The position numbers and the translations under genes are program-made. Source: Conchocele bisecta (Eukaryota; Mollusca; Bivalvia; Lucinida; Thyasiridae). From it: a DNA stretch of 64,000 nucleotides. Shown here piece after piece: positions 30,277 to 41,600 of the stretch (the stretch's first letter is position 1; every line of letters begins with the position of its first letter). The stretch is from contig CM055277.1 of NCBI GenBank assembly GCA_029237695.1, forward strand, positions 43,620,242-43,684,241, written 5' to 3'. The notes beneath the pieces were generated by a model. The model ran no database searches and was not told the origin of the DNA. It was given only the letters and a program-made list of their open reading frames with translations.

Positions 30277-32040
30277 TTAATCAACATCATCATCAAGCAT
30301 GGTTTCCTCAATATTATTGCAGTCCTCCAATCGATAATCACCACAAGCAGTAACACATTTGAGCCCATTCTTTCCACATGAGCACAGGTTTCCTCCGCAC
30401 GGGTTCCTCGATGACATCTTACAATTACATTGGATGAATTTCAGCAGATCTTCTGGTGCAGGTTCTATGTCTGTCATAATGGGTATTAGTTTCGACTCGT
30501 GAAGCTTCCAACCCCATTGAATGGGATCTAGGTCGGAGTTTCCAAGATTTCCCCAGATAACAACCTGCAGGTGAACCCTAAGACTGTGAAAAAAAGCTGC
30601 CCGCTCAGTGGGCGGTATCTTCTGGGGTTCGATAGCCGTTCTGCTGGATGAAACCATGCCCATAAACTTTGTGTACCTCATATGTCTGAGTAATTCTCCG
30701 CCCTTGCCCGAGTACATTAGCAATGTTGCAATTCAACAGATGATTCTACTTTCTTCAGCAAGCTTGCCTTTCCCTGTCCATATAGTGCTGATGTTGTGTC
30801 ACACCCACCCCATGCGTGCGGAAAAGAATGTCTCTGGTGATGGTGTCTCCAGCTTGCTGGTCTATATCCGCTACCTTCCACACTCCACCGCTTTTGTGCG
30901 ACTTTCGCATCTCGGATTTGAAATACATGTACATATCCGATAGGGAGTTTTTCCAGTGATGAACAAGCAAAATCAGAACATCAGTATCATCCGCAACAAC
31001 AACAACTTGTCGGTCAGATGCCAATTCCAAAGCAACCGATACTATCATTGTGTCTGCATCTGAGGTGCTATTGTGAACAACGTGACCAGCATCCCGCAGC
31101 ATTTTACTGAGTAACTGTATGAACTGCTATTTGTTCTTCTCGTTTGAGAGAAACACCTCCTGATTGCTGTGAACCTGCGTCACATCAGTGAGGTGGATGT
31201 CGGCACATGTTCTAACCACCCACCGTTGGTGCTCGTGAACTTTTATCGATAGCGCTTGTCCATATCCGTCAAATACAATTGAACATTTTCCGTACCTGCC
31301 ATACTGGTAGGCAATTTCTTTGTATGTGACTTTTTCATCCATTTGATTCTATGAAGGAGAGCGTCCCCATCAAGGACAATGGTTGCTTTGTTGGGTGATT
31401 GTAATACCTCGACACCGTTCGTCAATGCATTCGCGAGTTGTGCTTTTGTTGGCTTCCGGAGTGCATTCTCCTTGAACAAAGATGTTGGTACCACCGTTAG
31501 CTCGTATTTGAAATACTTTTCAATGTTTTCTTCTCGTTGTGCGATCGCTATCAACCGCGAGAACAAAAGTGTTGGGTCAATAACAACTCGTTGGTTTCCA
31601 ATCTTAACACCTGGCGTCACATGATTGAGCGTTCGAACCTGCTCACTCCTTTTGATGATGCATCGGCAACACTTATGTTGTTGAGCTTCTCCTGAATTCT
31701 CGACCCAACCAGTTCTGTCTCATCGCAATTAATGTCGTCGTCTGATCCTGCTATCAATCCGGAGGATACAGAACGCAACCGTGGTTCACTTGGATCGAAT
31801 GCTTCATGTCCATCAAACCATGTTTGAATACTGGATACATCTGATTCATCACGCCGGCTCCTGGACAGGCCAAGATCCACATGTTGTTTGCTACTCTCAT
31901 GTCTCGTGTTCGTTAGGTCTGTCATTGCACCATGTATTTGTGCGCACTTGTGCATGCTATAGACCCATTGCTGACATACAGATTCAGTTATACCCCTTCC
32001 TCTTGTGAGTCCCCCACGGCTTTTGATTGATCGCATCAAG
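30277..32040 (-). pseudogene. Multi-copy PIN/FEN-like nuclease family gene, broken
   Basis: Minus-strand pieces in order: 32,039-31,617 (N-terminus with GGLTRGRGITE), 31,620-31,243 (VVIDPTLLFSRL, KYELTVVPTSLF, VLDGDALLHRIKW), 31,342-31,127 (CSIVFDGYGQ, EVFLSNEKNK, then TAG), 31,102-30,755 (TSDADTMIVSVAL, VVVADDTDVLILL) and 30,723-30,277 (LPPTERAAFFHSLRVHLQVV-like, WGWKLHESKLIPIMTD, and a Cys-rich tail CNC...C...CSCGKNGLKC..AC). The acidic DADT and DDTD motifs resemble PIN/FEN nucleases. I recall many copies of this protein in invertebrate genomes, probably spread by mobile elements. Several frame changes and at least one in-frame TAG make this copy a pseudogene. Confidence 0.65.
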
Positions 32041-32472
32041 ACTTGTTCAATAACTAAATCACTCGACAGTCATGCCCAAAACCTACTAAACCATGCTCTA
32101 TGAAAATGTTGTATAACCAGGGGTAGTTCAGGGGTAACTCGATCACCATTTGTAGATAGAAACGACAGCTTTTTGCATAGTGTACATGGCGAAAATATAA
32201 TTTTTTCAGGTGACACATTTATTTAGTATAAATAATTAAAAAACATCATGCCTCATTTGCATATGAAAATAGTCTGATACCACCGCGCGTCACTATCAGT
32301 AAAATAAATATTACTAAATTATTATAGTTGTATAGCGGGCATTCGTAATTTTTAGAACTGGTAGAATAGTGACACAATTATACACTTGTTTAATTCCTAT
32401 AAAGAATAGTTTGTGCCCACTGAGTGGGCATGTACCTTTAACATTATTGTATCTTTATTCAGATAAAGCAAA

Positions 32473-32613
32473 ATGCCTGCCAAAAAGAAAAAGTCTGGGA
32501 AAATGCTGGCAAAAATGTCAGATGAAGAAAGAATGGCTTACGAAGAACAGAAACGACTCGCTGAAGAAGAAATGAAGAAGAAAAAGGAAGATATGTTGAC
32601 CCAGTTTTTGAAG
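32473..32613 (+). CDS. CCDC65/DRC2 exon 1
   Basis: Starts [12 protein letters not shown], a Lys-rich N-terminus typical of the family; 47 codons ending ...MLTQFLK before donor GTATGA. Intron phase 0. Confidence 0.9.
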
Positions 32614-35600
32614 GTATGAAAAATATCCATGTAAAGACAGCTATGCGTGTCTGTCATTGGAGAAATGAGGTTTTATGACATTTGTGGTCAGTCTAGATCC
32701 CGATCTACACAGCACAATCTTGCAATTTGATAATGATCTATACTGTTTGTTCAAAGCATTAAGCCAGTGTATGGATGGTCTATGGCTGCATGGAAATGTG
32801 GCTGTGACTGGAGAAATGGCGCTTATTGGTTTTGCGACCAGTGTAGATCCAGATCAGCCTGGATCTATTCTGTACGTCCTTCCATCAATGAAACACCCGT
32901 CATGCTTCTAGCAAGCAATACAGATTGTTATATATACTAATCTGGATCGACACTGGTCGAAAAACTCATACGCCTCATTTCTCCAGTCACAGCCACACAT
33001 CAGCTTGTCCTATTTCATTTCTAACTAGTGTACAATTCTCCAGATAAGGTGCGTATTGGCGTATTTATTAAATAGGGAACAAATGATAAAACATAAAACA
33101 AATTTAAAAATACACTTATTTGAGCTGCAAAAAGCAAACATTGTTCAATCTCCAAAAATACCAGGCTCGTGTCTTTTGATATCAAGTTTATCAGGCAAAG
33201 CTAGGATACGCTAGGAATTCTAAAAATTCCTACTATTTCTGATAATCTTCATATGAAAAGACACTAGCCTATTTATCAGGCAACATTTTATGCTACAGAT
33301 TTGGCAACTATAGCATGGTTTTCATTGAAAAGACCACCTACTTGTTCACGTTGTGTCATTAAATAACTTGCTCACATTGAATCATTACATGACCCATTTC
33401 AGTATTGTCATGTGATGTAGTTTGACCAATGAAATGTTATCAAAAGTGGTTTTCAATGCATCAAATACTTAATTTGTATCGGTATCCATACATGTCTGAT
33501 ACAGTATTTTGTTGTCGAGTGTTCGGTCAATACGTAGCAAGTTCAAACAGTTTATTCATGATTAGATATGTCTGTTACTGGTCTGTTAACATCAATATTT
33601 TATGTCTCATTGATTGACTGGCGAATAGTGTCGTCCCTGATCAGACGGATCTTGTGTTATTCTGTTTGCACACGTACATTTTGTCAGTCAAGATCACGGA
33701 TAAATGCCTTAATACCATGACGAAAATGGACTTGCATATATTTTGTTTACTACCAGTTCAGTCCCAGATCAGCAGCCTGCACATCTGTGCAGTCTGATCA
33801 GGGCCTACACTGTTCGCTTTTAAGTTGGTGAACCATTCCTGACCCCTCTAATTGAAGCTTAAACTCTTATCATGTTGCATGAGTGTGTCAGCTGATTAAG
33901 AGCTACAGTGGCCGAAAACTAAAAAAGCTCCTTATTATTGTGTCGGGTCATTGCAGAGCTGTATGTCTGTTATTTCAGGACAAATTGCAAAAAGAAGAAA
34001 GGGCAACGCGTTTCAATCTTAACAAACTGAACCACCAATGGCGGAATATCATGCGCGAAGCGAAGTCGAAGGAACTGAAGAAGGATATCGAGATTCTCAG
34101 CCAGACATTCGAGCGTGTGGTTGACAGGAAGGATGCTGTTATCAAGTCGCTCGCCAAGGATTTAATGGAGGCAGAGGAGCAGTACGCAATGGCGCTTCGC
34201 AGCCACCTGCAGAATATTGATCACATGATAGGTAAACCTGGATTATTTGTGACTCTGACTGGATATGTTACTATTAACATATCAGGAGCTACACTGGCAA
34301 TAAATGCCATAAGCTTATGGCATTTATTGCCAGTGTAGCTCCTGATCTGCGAAAACACATGTGCAACCAGATTCTATGCAGTTTGTTAGAATCATGGCTG
34401 GTCTTTTCAGACTAAATGCTGATCAGTGCAGTCCCTGGTTAGATGGGTTGCATGCTAAGGTTGGTCTACACTGGTCGCAAAGGCAATACTCCCCATATCT
34501 CCAGTCCCATTTTAAACAATTCTTGGTTTGGATTGATAGAAAATAACAGTTGCAAAATTACCACTCACACTCCTGTGGTACTGTGTTGAATTGGCAGCAT
34601 TACACTAGTAAATCTGTGAAGGCAACTAAAAGGGGTTTGCTTGGTCATCTAGAAGATAAAACATACTGCCATTGTGTTGCAAAAATACTTTCATAGTATT
34701 CCCATCAAACTGGTCTTTCGGATGAGATTTGAAACCGGGGCCTGTCTCTTTTTTGCATTAGCTGTTGCTGTGACGTTAAACTGTTTCAACTTTGTCAATT
34801 TAGGTAAACCATATTCAGTTAATAATATATCGTACTCTTCATGTTGAATGTTCACTCGCAGATTTACAAAAGGCACGGCTACAGAAGCTGTCCGATGAGT
34901 ACGAGGAAGAGTTAGCAATTATCAAGGATGAGTTTGACACAGAGCGGGGGATCATGGTGGACCAACACAACGGTGAAATGACGGATATTGCTGATATTCT
35001 CTTCGCGATGGACCAGAATTTCCAGGAGCGGGAAAGTGAAGCTAAAGGAGAGTTCCAGAGTATGCGAGATGAGATTAAAAATAAGGTGAGATTTTGTGGC
35101 AAAGCAAGTGGTATAAGTTTTCACATTTTTATCTGTCTATAACATTTGTGGAAGCGTATGTGTGATTGACTTAAGTCATCACATGCTTGTTCATCACTAT
35201 CCATATTTAGGGCCCTGTCGAGGTTTCGCCCTGTCTGTCTGTCTCTTTATTTTTTGAATGTTTTTGTAACAGTTTCTCAAATTGCCTATACTTTCTTTCT
35301 GTTTGCCTTCAGCTAATATATTCATAAAGCACACGTGACTATACATCTTTCCACATTAATACAATTACCCTCGCTACTGATCGTACGTCCGTCTGTCTAT
35401 TTTTTATATGTCTATAAGTTTTTCAAATCATTTATGGGGGCCTTAGTGCAATTAAGACCACATTTTCCAGTGTCATTCGGATTTCCGTAGCTTGCATAGC
35501 CCAATATGTAGACAAATTGACTCGTCTTGCCTGAAAAACCTGATATCAACAGGTCTAGCCTGGTAGCCTCTATACGGTTTCTGCCGATTTACAATAATAT

Positions 35601-38600
35601 TAAATGCAATCAGCGATATTTAACAATAACACAACTGCCACACCTCCCCATAGAACCTGGAGGAGAAACACGCGCTGCGAGTTCAACTGGAGAACAAGGT
35701 TGACGACCTCTGGCTGAAGTTCCGCCATGCCCTACTCTCCTACAACGAATCCACTGAGGAGAGGAAAACCCACTTTGAGGCTCTCAAGGTCAAGGACGAG
35801 AGGAGCGCCAAGGAGATAGAATCACAGATGCGGAAGCTGCAGAGAATATCAGTAAGTCATGCTGGAATTCTAGTTCATTCATGAGAAATTGCATGTTATT
35901 GTGTTTGCCAAGTTTTGCTGAAAACAATTGATTTGGAAAAAATAACAATTGTAAGCGAAAATACTTTTATTTCTCATGAAATTGCACTTTATTGTGTTTC
36001 ACAGTTTTGCTGAAAAGGATTGATTTGAAAAAAACCACAACAAAACAGTATACATGTAATTATATAAAGCCAAAATTACATTCTATATTTCTCATTTACA
36101 GTAAACAAATCCACCTTAGAAAGTAAGCTTTTTATTAGGTCATTTCTGATATTAATCACCTTCAATTAATGCGGCATTTCATTTAAATCTAGCCATTTGT
36201 GGATGCAAAATTGCCACTTTTTTCTCTGACAAAAAATGAACACGACAAAATCCATTGCTTTTACTTCTGGGTGAACATGTTGACACTGATATAAGGCGGG
36301 AAACAAACAGTGTCATATTTACCGTACCTTTTTTCTTTGGATTTGAGTATCATAGAATTGTCTCCCTGGGAGATGATTCTCAGTTGCTACCGACTCATAT
36401 TTTTGTGCAAAATATGAAGAATAAAACAGCAGATAATAACATTTATTTAGATGATGCCCCGAAGGTATTCATCATTTTCCAAGTTCGATACCCTATTTAT
36501 AAAACTGGGGGCCGTTTCACTAAACTTCTTACGATTAAAATGTTCGTAAGAGCAAATTTAGGATCGTCTGGAAATTTCAATTGATGGATTTACATTTATT
36601 GAGCATAGGCTGCATATGCAGCGTATGCTCAATAAATGTAAATCCATTAATATTTTGCAAGAAAACGTTGTTAACGCAACATTTACAGACTATCATAGGT
36701 TTGCACTTACGAACATTTTAGTCGTACAAAGTTTAGTGAAATGGCCCCCTGGTCTATATTTGTTTCCCACTTGTTGTAAATGTAATCAGTGTACATGCTA
36801 TTCTTGCTGCAGGACCAGATTGCATTATTGAAGTCCAAGATGGCAACGAATGCCAAGGAATGTGAGGAGAGAAACCGAATGTTAAAGGAGGTAAGTTTTT
36901 GTTATTGGCCCTTATTTCTTATTGCATCATCATATTCACACCATATTTATCGTTATGCAGAAAATTAGACATGTGAACCCAACTCTGGACATCTTTTTTG
37001 TGGCAAGATTGTTTTTCACTGATATTGTATTCAGAAATCTACTTTCATTTCTATAATTTATGTCAAATGTTATTTCACGACATATATAGAATTTACTCTC
37101 AGCACTCCAGATAAGCTTTGTGTAGGGTACTACCCCCTGATTTCAAAATAATTGCGTATTTTACTTTTATAAATGGATTATTGATTTTCTTTATTATTAA
37201 ATAGGGAACAAAGGATAAAACATATAAAACAATTAAACATTAATTTATTTGAGATGCAAAGTGAATTTTCAACTTTATGACAGTATTTTCACTACTCAAT
37301 TTGAAAATCGATGCGTATTTTCACATTGCTGTGCATATTTTGTACAACCTCTTTTGATAATCAATACATATTCAGCTAAAACAATTGTGTAAAATATGCC
37401 AATACGCACCTTATCTGGAGCTCTATACTCTGAAATGCTTGTAAACTATCGATAATGAAGTGTTACATTGTTACATATGCCATGTCTCATCTGTAGTTTG
37501 TCCCTCCAATAACGTTTTCATCCATTTTCTTCCAAGCCGCTAGACGTATATTAACGAAACTTATCTCTTTATATATGCCCGAAATGATCATGATTTTGTA
37601 ATACTTTTCCATGGATCATTTTTTTGTTATAGGAACGCGAAGGCATGTTGGCGCATTTCCAAGAACTGAAGGCACAGATGAACAAAGTGCGAGACGCTGA
37701 ACGGGAAAAACTCACCAAGGTCACGCTGGAGAGCAATGCCGCAATCAAGGAAATAAAACGCCAGAAGGAAAAGGTATTATATAATACAGTGCAAGCCGTT
37801 CACGGCGTCGATACAGTACATGACGTTATCATTTATGACGTCGTGTCTGGCACAGCGGTCAGAATCACTAACAAAAAACAAATGGGATATATTTAAATAG
37901 AAGGAATAAGAGAGAAAACAAACGCAGAAATATGCCATATGCGGCAGCTCGTTTATAGGAAGCCATTGCTAAATGACGTGTTGAGCCACCACGCACGACT
38001 CGTGACATCATTCCTGTGTGTGCTGATGTTCTACCATATCCTGCCTATTCATCTGTCAGACAAAAACTACACAAACATGGTAGTTATATTTCATAATTTG
38101 AAAAATACTCTACAAAGTATCCGCTATAGTAGCTTAGATGACATTCAGTCACACGTGACTGCAAGTATAGAATGCATCAACGCCGTTTGCTTAGAAATGA
38201 ATATTGCGGCATGGTGAAAATGGGCATATTCTGTCGTAGACCCCACGAGAGACTACCCTGACGGAATACAGAACGATGAGTGTAGTTTTAGATATACTTT
38301 TAAAGTTACGTATCATGTGACACTACTTATTGACCCACCCTCGTATATACCAGTAGCCTATTTCATCAACATTGCAAAGTATACTTTACTAGCAAAGTAT
38401 ACTTTGAGGGAGTAATCATTTAGTTTTCCTGAAATGCATTATTTCATATAGAACTAACAAATACATAAATTTCATGATTAAAAGTATGCAGAATTATTAT
38501 ACTGAATTTATTACATTATCACAGCCAAATTGGTTGTGATAATGTAATAAATTCAGTATAATAAAAATTAATAAATGTATCATAAAATTGAAAATGTCTC

Positions 38601-41600
38601 TCCCTCAAAGTATACTTTGCTACTAAAGTATACTTTGCAATGTTGATGAAATGGGCTACAGAGCTACAGTGAAATCTTGCTGAAGTTGTTTGATTTAGAA
38701 AGGCTTCACTGTTTTTCTGACATGAAGGATTTACATAAGGAAAATGTAAAATACAATGCTGCTTTGCTAAACTGGACATACTGGGGAAATTCCAGGGTGT
38801 CTGGTTTAGCAGGATTTAAATAAAACAACAGAAGGAAAGCGTTAAATACAGTGCAACCCCATTAACCCTTTCAACACCAAGTAACTTAATAGGATGTTCC
38901 ATGCCAATGTTTCACGCTATTTCATTAATTTTGTTCATTCAAATTATCCCATTCTTCTAAAAGGGTAATCTGTACGACGTTTAAAATTATTAACAAACAG
39001 TGGAGATCCTGATGAGACGGCTCGTTACGAACCGGCTCATCTGGATCTGCACTGTTTGCAAACATTGTCTCTATAGAGGTCTGTGGTGTTGAAAGGGTTA
39101 AACGGAGATCCCCGGGTTGTCTAGTCCTTCCGATACTGGTACATGCAGTAAACTCGGAAATTAAATGCCAGAGCGAAAAAGTATAATACAGTCTGACCCC
39201 GTTTAAAGGAGGTCCCCAGGGTGATTTGTAATTCTAGTACCTGTATATGAGCACACAATGTATAATACTGTCCAACCCTGCTAAACTGGACACCCTGGGT
39301 GCAGGGCCTGAAAATAGCAAAGTGAAAGGTCCAAGAAATCTTTTGGAAAATCCGAGAAGATTGTCGTTAGAAAAATGGTAGAAATATTTGTCGGTGTCAT
39401 GCGCCTGACTCGTCACACCATGTGTAAATACTCGACTGTGTCACCATAAATTATCTTATAAGACGATAATCAGAACGGATTTAGCATTGCACAGCACAAA
39501 AATATTTACACAATTCCCTAACATTTGATTGGCCCGTAGCAAGTCTGTCCAAAATTTATATCCCAGTAAACTCCCACGCCAAACTACTTTCCATAACCGT
39601 GAGGCGCAGTTAAAATAATTCTTAAGAAAACGGAAAATAAACACATTTTCTTGATGAATTTATTTCAAATGCTGGAATTATAAGGAATGAATGGCCTTTT
39701 TGTGGAATTTATCGGGAGTATAAACTTGGAAAAGTCGCGGGAATACTGGACGAGAATAATCAGAACGGATTTAGCATTGCCACTGAATGATGATCACAAT
39801 TTCAATTTGATCACACATCCGGCGAACTAATGTTGCTTGTATAATACAAAGGTCAGATGTTAAAATTTGCAGGTCCAGTAGCCTATTTCACCAACATTGC
39901 AAAGAGTACTTTTCTAGCAAAGTATACTTTGAGGGAGAAATTTTAAATTTTAGGATAAATTTATTAATTTTTATTATACTGAATTCATTACATTATCACA
40001 GCCATTATGGCTGTGATAATGTAATAAATTCAGTATAATAATTCTGCATACTTTTAATCATCAAATTTATGCAGTCGTTAGTTCTATATGAAATAGTGCA
40101 TTTCAGGAAAAATAAATGATTACTCCCTCAAAGTATACTTTGCTAGAAAAGTATACTTTGCAATTTTGATGAAATCGGCTACTGGATCACGTACCCATGC
40201 TATTTTCAAGCCCTTACGGTGTCGGGTAAAGTGGGATTTTGCTGTATTTCTGGCGTAATATCACTGTAAGATACTACCTTTGAAATTGATCAACAGGAGG
40301 AAATGTTTAATACAGTGCAACATTGCTGAACCAGACACTGTGATGTGGGTGTCTGGTTTACTAGTAATCTGTCATTAAGCGAATATGTCACTTTGAAAGT
40401 TACTTGGAATTGATAATCAATAATTCCCTATGAGACCAATGCTGGCAGTGCTGACATTCTGTATATACAGAGCTCCAGATAAGTTTTGTAGCTAAAGAGT
40501 ATTATACCCCCATATTTCAAATTCAATGCATATTTTACTTACATACATACATATGTATTATTGATTTTCTTATTAAATACAAATGATAAAAAAATAAAAC
40601 AAATTAAAAAATTCACTTATTTGAGCTGCAAACTGTTTGTTTTTTGCAGTTCAACTTTTAAAGTAAATTTTAAACTTTATTATAGTATTTTCACTACTCA
40701 GTTTGAAAATCAATGTAAATTTTCACATTTATATGAGTATTGTGTACTCCCACTTTTGATAATCAATGCGTATTCTGCTAAAATAAGTGCGTAAAATACA
40801 TGTACGCCAATACGCACCTTATCTGGAGCTCTGAATGTAGCCACTTTAAATCATCCCTCATGTCCATCTTACAGGGTGAGCAGATAATGAAGGTGGCGGA
40901 GATGTGTCGGAAGCTGGAGACGGAGGAGGAGAAGGTGCTGCCGTTCTATGCATCGTCTCTCACCAAGGAGGAGCAGGAGGACGTGGACGCCGCCGTGTTG
41001 GAGCCGCCATCCATTCCCATCGCTAACGTAAGTCTTGAGCCGCGATTCGGTGTTTATTCTCAGCTGTGTGGCGTAGACGCCACCGTGTTGGAGCCGCCAT
41101 CCGGTCCCATTGCTAACGTAAGTCTTAAGCCGCGATTCGGTGTTTATTCTCAGTTGTGTGGCATAGACGGCGCCGTGTTGGAGCCGCCATCCATTCCCAT
41201 CGCTAACATATGTCTTAAGCCGCGATTCAGTGTTCATTCTCAGCTGTGTGGTGTAGACACCACTGTGTTGGAGCCGCCATCCATTCCCATCACTAACATA
41301 TGTCTTAAGCTGCGATTCATTCTCAGCTGTGTGGCATAGACACCGACGTGTTGGAGCCGCCATCCATTCCCATCATTAACATATGTCTTAAACAGCAATT
41401 CAGTGTTCATTGTCAGCTATGTGGCATAGACACCGATGTGTTGGAGCCGCCATCCGTAATCATCGCTAACGTATGTCTTAAAAAGCAATCCAGTGTTCAT
41501 TCTCAGCTGTGTGGCGTAGACGCCGCCGTGTTGGAGCCGCCATCCATTCCCATCACTAACGTAAGTCTTAAAAAGCAATTCAGTGTTTATTCTCAGCTGT

